From: Perca fluviatilis
Lineage: Eukaryota; Chordata; Actinopteri; Perciformes; Percidae
NCBI RefSeq assembly: GCF_010015445.1
Contig: NC_053114.1
Span: forward strand, 29,550,579 to 29,614,578
Direction: 5' to 3'
DNA length: 64,000 nt
Position 1 is the stretch's first letter. Each line of letters begins with the position of its first letter. Below are positions 1-42,820 of this stretch, one piece after another. Below the pieces are notes generated by a model. It was not told the DNA's origin. It made no database searches and saw nothing but the letters and a program-made list of their open reading frames with translations. Both the position numbers and the translations under genes were made by a program.

Positions 1-97
1 CAGTTTGTTTATTATTTATACATAATGAGGACACAAAATTATCTATTGAGAGATCATTTCATATTTATTTTGGTAATTTAACAGACATACAAATGGA

Positions 98-1090
98 CAT
101 AGGCGCGGGAAGTAGGGGTGCTGGGGGTGCGGCAGCACCCCTTGTTGGTGGCAGCACCCCTTGTTGTCAAACTGCGATCAAGCCCGTATTACACAATGGG
201 CATTAATCATTATGGTGATAATTATCCAATCAGAATAAAGTAAAAGTTGTTTAATGTAATGATTGGGAGAAGGCCGCATGCACTGTGTAGATTGGCTAAA
301 GATAAAGGTGGGTGGGCATAGAGCAGGTTGTTTACATCGCACTGAATCAAGATCAGTTTTCTAAGAACGAGTTGAGATTGAAAGAGTGGAATTAATTTGT
401 AACTGATCCCCGGTCAGATTGGGTTGTATCAGCGAGTGAAAGTGTGGAAAAGGGAGAGAAAGATGCGGCTGCTATAAAAAATGTCCCGCGAATAAATAGC
501 TTTTTAAAAAGAGCTGGGAATGACGAAGAGGAGGATGTCGAGGAGCTAGCTAATGTTAGCTTGGAAGAATCGCTGCCTTCTACCAGCTACACTCAGCCAC
601 AGCTAACGGTAGCTAACGTTAACTTTAGCGAAGTTGTTGTGGAAAAAGACAGAGATGAGGCCGGTCATCAGCATTACAGAACAAGGTAATAGCACCTCAG
701 GTACCATCATCTCTGAAGACCCTGCACTACGGGGACCGATTACAGAGACCGTCCGGGAGGAAGTTATACCCAGAGGGATATTAGCCTTTCAGAATCGGCC
801 GCTAAATATCCAGCATCTTTCGAAGGAGGGGGGGAGGCTGCGACAGAAAGACCCGCTCTCTCACTAACGAGGCACAGACCCGACACCTTCACCACGGTGA
901 AACGGTACCACAGGAGTGGATTCTATATTCACTGTCCACCGGAGACATTTATTGCATTGCCTGTAAAGTTACCAACACACAGCAGCGCATCTGTAGTAGG
1001 GTTTAGCGAGCTGCTAGAGCTGGACTTAGAGGATTTGATCTGCGACTTTGCAAAGAAAAAGACAAGAAATTAGAACTTCTAAAGGTAAGA
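98..1090 (+). mobile_element. 5' part of a decayed hAT-like DNA transposon
   Basis: The stretch opening at 98 (CATAGGCGCGGGAAG, then GGGTGCTGGGGGTGC and two GCAGCACCCC copies) resembles the 5' terminal region of teleost hAT elements as I remember them. An open frame at 444-689 gives an acidic Ser-rich N terminus (PRINSFLKRAG...). A second frame, 634-867, continues the coding character. A third reads EWILYSLSTGDIYCIACK near 910-970, which matches the TTF-type zinc-finger region before hAT transposase cores. Frame changes and a stop just after this motif show the copy is broken. The catalytic core is absent and no 3' terminus is visible, so this is a fragment. A splice-donor-like AAAG/GTAAGA occurs near 1082. 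The superfamily is inferred from the motif and not from a search. Confidence 0.55.
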
Positions 1091-1589
1091 GCTATTATGC
1101 TATCTGTAAATTGAGTAGGTTAATATAATCTGTTGTGACCGTGTGACCAGATAATGTACATATTTTGTTTAGTTTATTGAAATGCCATGCATATCAGACG
1201 TATTGCATAATAATTTTGTGATGCTGCTATAGGCCTGTGTGAGACTAAGTTGTCAAGTGCAGTAGCCTATATGTTGGCTTTTGCAGTTTGTGAAGTTGCA
1301 GCTGACTAAGTGACTGTTATTTTGCAACCTGCGCTCAGCTGTGTTGTGTGATGGTATTGTTGTATCTTCAGTCAATCACGTTTCAGAATTACTATTGTGC
1401 TTTCTGCTTGGGTGATTTTTAGTGAGTACTATATCGCCATAGTCTTGAACCATACAACGCTTTGGTATGATTTAATTAATTGTAACACTGTCTTGTGATG
1501 TGTGAGTCAGATGGCAGTACTTGGTTTATTGAACTGGAAAGGCATACTTGACGCCTGCTCAGCTGGACTAGTCATTCATCTTTTTATTA

Positions 1590-1755
1590 TTTTTTATTCG
1601 ATAGTGACAGTGGATAGACAGGAACGGGGGAGAGAGAGAGGGAATGACACGCAGGAAAGGGCCGCAGGTCGGATTTAAACCGGGCTGGAAATTACTTCCC
1701 GCGCCTCTGCAAATGGAGAAGCAGTTCATTAGACCATCTACCACCATATCCATCT
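1590..1755 (-). repeat. diverged tRNA-derived SINE-like copy
   Basis: The core (GGGAATGACACGCAGGAAAG, then GGCCGCAGGTCGGATT) is nearly the same as the body of the better-preserved SINE at 39710-39928. On the minus strand an A-box-like GGTAGATGGTCTAATG follows. The tRNA head is more diverged than in the second copy, so the limits are approximate. Confidence 0.5.
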
Positions 1756-2037
1756 ATACGTGCAGTATATTATTTGTCTGTACTTACGGAGGTGAAATCA
1801 CAAAGGCGGATGACAGGGCTGCTGCCAGGCAGAGCAGAATAAGGAAGCAGAGCCTCATGTCTGACCTTAAAGAAGATAATAGATTTGTCAATTAACAGCT
1901 GCTGTTATGCAGAACTCAGTATTGGACATCAGGCTCCTGCAACATCCACATAACAACAACAGTTAAACAACGCCCAGAGTATAGAATCAGACCATGTACT
2001 ATGTATTACACAAATTGTAGAGGTTAGGCTGGGTGCT

Positions 2038-2072
2038 TAAAAAAAAAAAAAAAGGATAGGGAGAAAAAGGGA

Positions 2073-2104
<32 letters not shown>

Positions 2105-2486
2105 GGGGGGAAAAAAAAAAAAAAAAGGGGCCCCCCAACCACAACCCAAAAAAAAAAAAAAAAAAACATGGGTTTGCGCCCCCCCCCGCGCCCTTTTTTC
2201 CACAAAAACCCCAAAGGAGCCCCCCCCCAAAAAAAAAACAAAAAAAAATACAAAAACCAAAACAACAAATTTTGTTGGTTTTTTTTTTTTGGTTAAAAGA
2301 AAGAATTTTTTTTTTTCCCCCCTTTGTTTTTTTTTTTTTTTTTGTTTTGCCCCTCCCCTTTTTCTTTTTTAAACCGAAAAAAAAAAAAACAAAAAAAAAA
2401 CATTTCCTTTCTCCCCCCCCCCCCCCCCTCCCCCCCCCCCTCCCCCCCCCCCCCCCCCCCCCCCCTCCTCCCCCTTTTCTTTCCTT

Positions 2487-2517
<31 letters not shown>

Positions 2518-2525
2518 CTTCCCCT

Positions 2526-2582
<57 letters not shown>

Positions 2583-2625
2583 CTTTCCTTTCTTCCTCTT
2601 CCCCTCCCTTTTTCTTCTTTTTTCC

Positions 2626-2699
<74 letters not shown>

Positions 2700-2768
2700 T
2701 TTTTTTTTTTTCTTTAAATATTTTTTTTTTTTTTATTTTTTTTTATTATATTTTATACTTCCAATTTT

Positions 2769-2813
<45 letters not shown>

Positions 2814-2831
2814 TAATAATTTTTTTTCTCT
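2038..2831. repeat. homopolymer-rich low-complexity block
   Basis: About 800 bases are made almost only of long A, G, C and then T runs, with a few mixed bases. The order is poly-A, poly-G, poly-A, short C/G blocks, poly-T, poly-C, then several poly-T runs of 30-60 bases. Unique AT-rich sequence resumes at about 2832. The block encodes nothing credible; the Phe/Pro open frames across it are by-products. It looks more like a badly resolved homopolymer or collapsed low-coverage consensus than a natural sequence. Confidence 0.8.
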
Positions 2832-4108
2832 TAAAAACATTCCTTTCTGTGCATTAATGTCTTAACAGCTACTGCAGTTTTCTCTATGCCTCTAAGCCTA
2901 ACAGAAGTCATGTGACTTAAACAGAGGTTTAAAAAGCCTATATGAACACACTGTAGTTAATGGAAAGGTGCAGTTGATATAATTTTCGGTCAAAATGCCT
3001 GAAATCCTGGTCAATGTAAATCCAAGATCAAAATAATGCTTACGTGTACTTGATGAGTTTCAGAAATGGGTGTTTTCTAAATGGTCTAAATAGAGAGACA
3101 GTCAGCTAAATGTGTGTCTATTCCATGCCTACCACATTCTTTTTTTCGAATGAATATTCAGTCAGACATTTCCCTGTGCAAAGTGCTCTGCACTAACGAT
3201 TCATAATTTAAAGTTAATCGGACAGGCCTGACTTATTAAATGTATGAAATGCCCAGGGGTTCCTTTTTAAATGACTCATTATAAGCCACTGTGTAAAATT
3301 AAGCATGCCAGGAGACTAAAATGAGAGAATAATTCATCTTGCTATATCTTCAGGGACTGCAATGTCACAAGGTGTTGCCTGGAATAGTAAAAATGTCATA
3401 ATATTCTACTGGAAGAAGCAAATGATCATAAAACAAAACTGTATGTATATATTTTTTCAATGCTATTTCTTCTTCGTTCAAATTGCTGAAAATTGACCAC
3501 CATCTCATTACCCTGGATCACTGGCTTACCAACGCCTCACTGTCAGCCAACAACATAATGTACTAAAATTATAACTGGGCTTTGGTTACAGAGTGTACTA
3601 CCACATGTCCAACAGGGGGCTCTTTTCGACCCCAGGACAAAAAGAGTTAACAAAGATTGCAATAGTGCACAGAATTACAATGAATCTAACATGGAATGTC
3701 TGAAGTTTTTTTTAACCTTTGTTGATGTAAGACTTTCAAAAAATGTTAAGGCATAATAAACCATTAATAAATTAACAAGTCATATGTCTCATTTGTCTGT
3801 TTTCAATGCAGTATTATATTGACTCCTGATACCTCTGACAGTTTAACCACTTAACAAAATTCTTTTAATATGGTTTGTATTTATAATGTATTATAAATTA
3901 ATAATATATTCAGCATACATGACATTATTATGAAGGTAATGGGGATGGGACCTTGTAAGTTCAAAACCCAAGCTAGGCTCAACTCTTCTTATTGTATTAT
4001 TATGAATTTTATTCTATTTTTATTTATGTATTGTTATTATTATTATTATTTGCTTTCATTGCTCAAATTCATCAAGTATGTGGGGTGGGAATTAGATAGT
4101 GGGCTAAT
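2832..4108. other. intergenic DNA, no gene seen
   Basis: AT-rich unique-looking sequence. I see no exon with supported splice sites, no RNA gene and no recognisable transposon end in this interval. Confidence 0.5.
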
Positions 4109-4324
4109 CCCTTGTGTTGTCTTCCCGTCAACCTTGAAAAAAACACTTTTTTTTCCCAACGTTTTTGATGCCTTTTTTTCACAGTTTGTTTTTGCTTTTT
4201 CCAACGTTTTAAATTGTACAATTTTTCTTCTACACATTTTCAGCGCTTATTTCTACATCCCATATTTTATGATATAAAACAAACATTTAAAACGGGTCAA
4301 TTTGACCCGAAGTCAACACAAGGG
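4109..4324. mobile_element. short MITE with CCCTTGTGTTG termini (possibly piggyBac-like)
   Basis: The 5' end reads CCCTTGTGTTGTCTTC and the 3' end is its imperfect inverse (GAAGTCAACACAAGGG). TTAA follows the 3' end directly, and a degenerate CTAAT precedes the 5' end. A TTAA target and CCC-initial termini fit piggyBac-type non-autonomous elements. The inner part is AT-rich and has no coding capacity. Superfamily assignment is inference. Confidence 0.55.
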
Positions 4325-4378
4325 TTAAGGAGCGGTGGTTTGAGAAAATGTGGGTCTGTGATGAAAAAAAAACAGGCT

Positions 4379-4448
4379 AACTCACTCACTCACTCCACTC
4401 ACTCACTCACTCACTCACTCACTCACTCACTCACTCACTCACTCACTC
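4379..4448. repeat. (ACTC)n microsatellite
   Basis: Tandem ACTC units run for about 70 bases with one slipped unit near 4393. Confidence 0.95.
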
Positions 4449-4593
4449 CCAAGACGCCATCCTGCCACTCTTTCTCTTTCCTTTTCTCAAATGTAACTCA
4501 GTGTACCATAATACAATTTCGCCTCAGATGTGAAATGTGTTTCCCAGTTCCTCCACTGTGTCAGGAATAGTCTTGCTGTAACTGTAGCTAGTT

Positions 4594-4603
4594 TTATAAA
4601 TAG
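4594..4603 (+). promoter_or_regulatory. perfect MEF2 consensus site
   Basis: TTATAAATAG matches the MEF2 consensus YTAWWWWTAR at every position. It lies about 580 bases upstream of the core promoter proposed for myom2. MEF2 drives many sarcomeric genes, so a role as an upstream muscle element is plausible. A single 10-bp match can also arise by chance. Confidence 0.4.
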
Positions 4604-4735
4604 GCCCTGGTAAAAGTTCAGCGACATGCGACACAGTGTCTCAAGACGTTTCTAAGTGCAGATGGAGAAAGATCCCGAGAGGGACTTTAGTACTGTTTAA
4701 AGTGCAGCTAGATCAATTTAAATGTATATGTGAAA

Positions 4736-4741
4736 CAGCTG
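4736..4741. promoter_or_regulatory. E-box CAGCTG
   Basis: A palindromic CAGCTG, the form preferred by myogenic bHLH factors. It lies about 440 bases upstream of the putative TATA/MEF2 site. Weak evidence on its own. Confidence 0.3.
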
Positions 4742-5014
4742 TATACTTTAGATATAAATTGCAACACAGAATTTAAAATTGATTTTCAGAGTTTGAAGGT
4801 GCATGTTCTATAAGCGTTGAAATGCCGTATTAAGTACATTTTATTATTCAATAACTATGCCATTGTACTATGGAAGAAAATAAAGTGACCAGCCTTGTTG
4901 CAACGTTCTTCTTGATTAAGCTCACCATCTTGCTGCCTTTTCTGTAGAGCTAAAAATGTTGCTTGAAAATGTGTGGTGCTGTCTCCGATAACAGATTCCT
5001 TGCCTTCTCTAGAT

Positions 5015-5020
5015 CAGCTG
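5015..5020. promoter_or_regulatory. E-box CAGCTG
   Basis: A second CAGCTG, about 155 bases upstream of the core promoter. With the site at 4736 and the MEF2 and CArG sites it makes a typical muscle cis-element set. Confidence 0.35.
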
Positions 5021-5173
5021 GTATACCTGAATAACCAGTTGTTTAACATCAGTTGTTGACCTAACATTCCCGAAACCAGCAATTGGGCAAACTGATAAAA
5101 AACTGTAATGGGCAAACTCTGTTAATCAAATAGTTTACTGGTTCTAATGGTACTGAGACTTGAAGGATACTGG

Positions 5174-5205
5174 TTATATATAGGCAGCTCTCTTTCCTTA
5201 TAAGG
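5174..5205 (+). promoter_or_regulatory. core muscle promoter: MEF2/TATA plus CArG box
   Basis: TTATATATAG (5174-5183) is both a TATA-like element and a perfect YTAWWWWTAR MEF2 site. Twelve bases on, CCTTATAAGG (5196-5205) is a perfect palindromic CArG box, CC(A/T)6GG, the SRF target, and it too contains TATAA. G-rich CACC-box-like sequence (GGTGGGGGT) follows near 5220. Transcription would be expected to begin about 5205-5235. This fits a gene whose product is restricted to striated muscle. It is a motif-based prediction placed by its distance to a good splice donor at 5336. Confidence 0.55.
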
Positions 5206-5224
5206 CCTCAGGGAGAGGCAGGTG

Positions 5225-5335
5225 GGGGTCGGTTGGAGACGGGTGGTGGTTTCGTTGGCCTGGTACTTGGTTTAGGCTGACTCCCTTGTGGATTCAGGCT
5301 GAGAACCGAAGTCGCTGCAAAGGAAATCTCAAGGG
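5225..5335 (+). other. myom2: probable myom2 5' UTR exon 1
   Basis: GC-richer sequence follows the predicted core promoter and ends at AAGGG/GTAAGA, a strong splice donor at 5336. It has no useful open frame, so it would be a non-coding leader exon spliced over about 2.4 kb to the coding exon at 7777. The start coordinate is estimated from the TATA/CArG position. Confidence 0.45.
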
Positions 5336-7776
5336 GTAAGAAAACTATAATTTAATTCTCTTTCGGTTTCCATCACCTCTGTATCCTCAGCTTTTTATCT
5401 ACTTTTGTTTCAAACTCAAGTGTGGCAGGTAGGACCAGTGGGGTGGAGGAATAGAGAGCAGATTATGGCATGACTAAGAGATGGTGCATGGCCCCTAACC
5501 AGAGCTGATAATACTTGTAATATCTGATGAATGATAGGATATATGAATTATGAAGAATGTGCTGAAATTCAATTTGAATAAATGAGTTAACCAATGTTAG
5601 CAGGGTCTGTGTATTTATCATACTTAGACTCTTAATTGTTTAAAATGGACTCCCACTGGACAGTTACATTTGGTGGGGACTGTTGCTTCAGTGCATAAAT
5701 TGCTGGTGTGTAGTTCTGGGACTTAAAGTGTTGACTTTATTTGATCTAATTCAATTCAGGAATTTAGTTAATGATTAAGCTGCAGAATTTCAGAGGTTTT
5801 ACGGTTATGATTTAGAATTTTAGAGGTTTACTGTCACAGACGGCAAGAAGCTCGGGTTTCGGGTTTGGCAGGCATTTGTGCTGTATTAGCCGGACTGACA
5901 GAGGCAGAGGACAGCCACTGGAACTGGAGTGTAGAACTGATGGGAATAGAATAAGACCTGCCTGCAGTGAAAACTTGCCTGAGGGCAGTTTAATGCTGAT
6001 ATTCTTTGGGAGCAGAGTGTCTTCCTATGTCTGTGGCTTTGATTTTTGATCTGCTTTAGAACGTGCTATATAAATAATCTAAATAATAAATAACTTGCTG
6101 ACAAGGAACAATAGGGACTTCAGTGATTTTAGTGGTACAGCTCTGTGACACTGTTGGACAGGCTGGTTTACTGATCCTCAAGTAGGGTGAAGTGTGTGAA
6201 ACCACAGAACATTTTCTGTAACAAATTTATAATTTAGGGGCTTTTTTACTGCACAATCACATGATTCAAGCTATAAGTAGTATTGGTACTTTTTAAGATA
6301 TGGCGCCACTACAGCTTCAGTGTGTGATTCCCTTATACACCACTGTTGTAAATATGGACAGCCGTACACATGCATTTGTTATGGTTACAATACTCATGAA
6401 TAAAAACTTGCCAATCTACAACTTTGCTAACACAGCCAAACATCCAGCAAGTGCAACAAGACAAGAAATAGCAAGCCGGCTAATATTAGTCATAGTCCAA
6501 CAGCAAGAAGGCCGGCTTCTTGCAGCGTACCCGCTTGCGAGAACAGCCGATTGGGGCGCAGAGTAGGAATGGTAGAGGCACCATTCTGCCCATTACAAGT
6601 CAGTGAATCATCAAATGATTTTGAAGCTAAAATATTTTTTTAAGGTTAAATAGTTGCATACTGATGCTTTAACTGTTATTGTTGATTTAAGGGTCAGAGG
6701 TTAGAGGTCAGTGGTTAGGGCATTATGATGTCATCTGTCCAATTGACTGGCTACTTTATTGGCAGTTTTCGGGCATTAGAAGTAAGTTACACATGCTGGG
6801 ACGAGTGTATCAGAGATGTGGAAACAGGAATGTCTTTGCCAGTGGAGCATCTCAGTGGCTTTCAGGGTGAGGTAGGGCAGTGAGAGTTGCTTCATGTTTC
6901 ATCTGAGCTTATTTCTGGTGTCTGAGGTGATGTAAGGCAATTATGTCCCAACGCTGCTATGACTGCATGATGTAAGACAAAGTTATGCTCTTGCTTTGGT
7001 GTATGTACTGTAAATGTCAAACACAGCAACTTAACTGTCAGTGATACGTGTGTGGCAGTTCTTTCTTTCTGTTTCTTTTTTTCTTTCTCAGTGTTGTATT
7101 CATACTATGTTATGCTATCCTTTCATGTTCAATTTAGTATTGTTTCAATCACTTGTCTTTAAAGTAAAAAATAACGGTATTCACAGTCCACCACTGTATA
7201 TAAAACTGTAATATACAACTGCTTGTGCTGTATTTGGAGCTGTCAAGTTGATGGACCGTCTTTGGTGCAGCTGTACTGTCAGTTACTGGTCCAACAATAA
7301 TCTACATCCATGCCTTTTGTTTATGTATGTGTACATGTGTGTCCGTGTTACTGACGTCTAATAAAGTGTCACCTTGTCATTCCTGAAGCTGTGTGTGACA
7401 GTGTTGCCGAAGCCATGTGTCCAAATTCCAGGAGGGCTTTTCTTTTAGCAGTGGACGAGGCAGTAAATAAAATATATTGTCCACTAATATTACTAGAGGT
7501 TGTTGCAAAGCACCAAGTCGTTATTAGAGAGAAAGACAGGACTATGTTTTTGAAAAGCTCAAAACGGTCCTCCTAATGATTAACCATCTCTTTCCTTCCT
7601 TACATTTGTCTTCATTAGACTGCATCTACTTCATGAAGTCACTTTGACGGTCCTTTAGGGTTGGTAGCCCTTGTGTTTATGTATGTTGGTGTCACTGTGT
7701 TGCTGGTCTGACTTGTAAGTGAGGATCTACTGTACTTTGTTACCATGTCAGTCTGTGTGTGTTGCTGGTCCAACAG
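5336..7776 (+). other. myom2: intron 1 (predicted)
   Basis: No coding exon is supported inside this interval. Short open frames at 6300-6566 and 7391-7576 lack family resemblance and usable splice context. The exon at 7777 follows the acceptor CCAACAG. Confidence 0.4.
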
Positions 7777-7796
7777 GTCAGTATCTCAGTGTCATC

Positions 7797-40389
<32,593 letters not shown>

Positions 40390-40710
40390 AAAGCATGACA
40401 ATCATAAATGAGGAAGAAACATATTCACATGTAAACCAGACAAGCTTTCAGTGGTATTCTCTATCTGGACAAATATTAAAATCCTTAAATGAAATGGAAC
40501 TAACACACTTGGCGTTAAATTAGAGAGTCAAGAAAACCCTGATAGCTAAAGTAAAAATAACTGTTATAGTAAGCGAAAAAAATATGCTATTGTGATATCT
40601 CTATGAAAACAAAAAAACATCCCTGAAATGAATAAAATATAAAACTAGTTCATATCTGAACAAGAATTAATTAGAAATGACTAATTTAATTGAAATGAAA
40701 CTTGAATAAA
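40390..40710 (+). other. myom2: myom2 3' UTR with poly(A) signals
   Basis: AT-rich sequence follows the TAG stop. AATAAA hexamers at 40631-40636 and 40705-40710 are the first canonical poly(A) signals, suggesting a short 3' UTR of about 260-340 nt. The cleavage site cannot be fixed from sequence. Confidence 0.6.
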
Positions 40711-42235
40711 GCTGAAATTTCATTAAAACTATTGCTGGAAAAGGACTGAAATTTGTTTTTAAACTGATACTGGAATGTAAGTAAAGCAGAACAGTTAAAC
40801 TAGTAGTTTTCACTGACAGCTCTGTGTACGAGCGAAAAAAAAAAAATCTCTAATGATCTGGCTTAAATAGAGGCGAAATCAATACATATACTATAATTAA
40901 AAAGACTGTTATAGAGTATATTGTTGGTAACCACCATGGAGACATGTGGTCAGAATGCTTCAGCCCCTCAGAGCTTTACTCCCGGTCTCAAAACAGGTTC
41001 TCACAACATACAACATAACAACTTGATACTTTAGGAACAATGGCTTTGATATGACCTCATCAGCATGCTGCTGAAAAGACATTTTTCATTGATGCCTGCA
41101 TTTTTCATGGTGTGCAACATATTGTGCTTCATGAGGCTGTTGGCAGAATGTCTTAATTCCCCCTCACACACCCTTACTACCACCCTTTGAAGACGAGGCA
41201 AAGCCAATTCGTGGCCCTGTGGAGAGAGGTGGGCCCACTCTGCCCACTGGGGGGGACAATAGCTTGGCTCGGCCTCACGGTCATTGTTTTATACATGAAA
41301 GATTTAATTTACATGTTTCGGAAAATCTCTCCCCTATAATGCTTTCTGCAGGATGTTTATGCACAAAACAAGCTTAGTATCGCTCCAAGTCCAAGTCACT
41401 GCTGTGTCTAACGAGATGAATGCTGGAACGCTATTTAGTTTTTACTCCAGCAATAATGCTAACTTTCACAAAGAACATGTTAACACAGGAACAGAGAGAA
41501 ATAGCTTGGGCTGTAGAAAGCCATTATTATGCTCCCACCTCTGTCAACTGATGGCTGCAAAACACCGTCCTCCATCACCATGGTGAGATATTGAACATGC
41601 TGAAGATCAGCTGGCAGTGAATCACCACTTAGTAAACCAGAGCCATGGAGCAGTACTGCCACCACTGAAAACTGTCATAACCGATTTCTGCTTAATACTG
41701 ACTCTGACTGTTAGCACAATTTTTCTTTTTCTTTTTTAAATCTACATTTATTCTACCTTACACCTAAATATCCATGTCCATATCCACCTCCTGGTCATCA
41801 GCCAACAGCAATGCTATAAGATGTCACTCCGATTAAAAAAAGTGCAGGAAGTAGTGATGGCAGAGCTGATGAAAAGATGGCTGATGAGATTTGTGGTTCA
41901 TTAAAGCTGATGAGAGGAGAAGAGCAGACGGAGATGAGAGAGGGAGGGGAGGAGGGTAACTTCATTGTTTTTGTGTTTGCTGTTGCTAATAAAAGAAAGC
42001 GATTACACTTTGCTAAGCCTGTTTCTGTCAGAGAGGGAGAGAGACGGAGAACAAGATGCAGGTTGTGAGAGAACTGGAGTAATGGAGAGACTGAAAGAGA
42101 GAAAGTGAGACTGTGAGATTGCTGTTGTTTTGCGTTACTTTCGCTTCTGATGTGTCTGCTCTTGCGGTATGAGATTGTCAACAAGTTGAGAATGAGTTGA
42201 CTGATTGAATGAAATGCAGAGACATAGTAAGAGTG

Positions 42236-42303
<68 letters not shown>
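42236..42303. repeat. (GT)n microsatellite
   Basis: Uninterrupted GT repeat of about 68 bases. Confidence 0.97.
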
Positions 42304-42306
<3 letters not shown>

Positions 42307-42744
42307 ATTTTTATTGCTGTTGTGTTTTTTGGGCATGAAGACAAATCTCATGTCATAAATTGTGTGTAAGTCTGAAAGGAAGAAACATACTGAAACAATG
42401 CACATGTGAGAAATGAATGTAGATATTTTGGTGTTGCGTGGCAATAAAGGACTTCTGAAGAGCGACAGGAAGAGGACGAGACTTGTGTGAGCAGGGGGGC
42501 GAAATAGAGAGAGGGATCTGAATCATTTTGATGTTTCACTGATCATCTGCTGTGAGATCATTTTCCTGACTTTTAATTAATTTTCACATTTTTAATCAGC
42601 ATAATTACTGAGAATCCAAATGTTACCATGACAACCAAATTTTAATTTCAATAAACTTGAAAAAACGGGACTCATCTCTGTGAGACACTCAGATAGCCTG
42701 TGCACTCACAGACACACAAATAGATGCATACACACAGACACATC

Positions 42745-42749
<5 letters not shown>

Positions 42750-42814
<65 letters not shown>
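42750..42814. repeat. (CA)n microsatellite
   Basis: Uninterrupted CA repeat of about 65 bases. Confidence 0.97.

Positions 42815-42820
<6 letters not shown>

Noticed and set aside
1644..1895. 83-residue plus-strand frame
   Set aside because: It overlaps the SINE-like sequence and has no domain or splice support.
2272..2865. 197-residue Phe/Pro open frame
   Set aside because: It is a translation of T and C homopolymers in the low-complexity block.
7391..7576. 61-residue frame as an extra myom2 exon
   Set aside because: No similarity to the family, no suitable splice pair, and it lies upstream of the conserved start.
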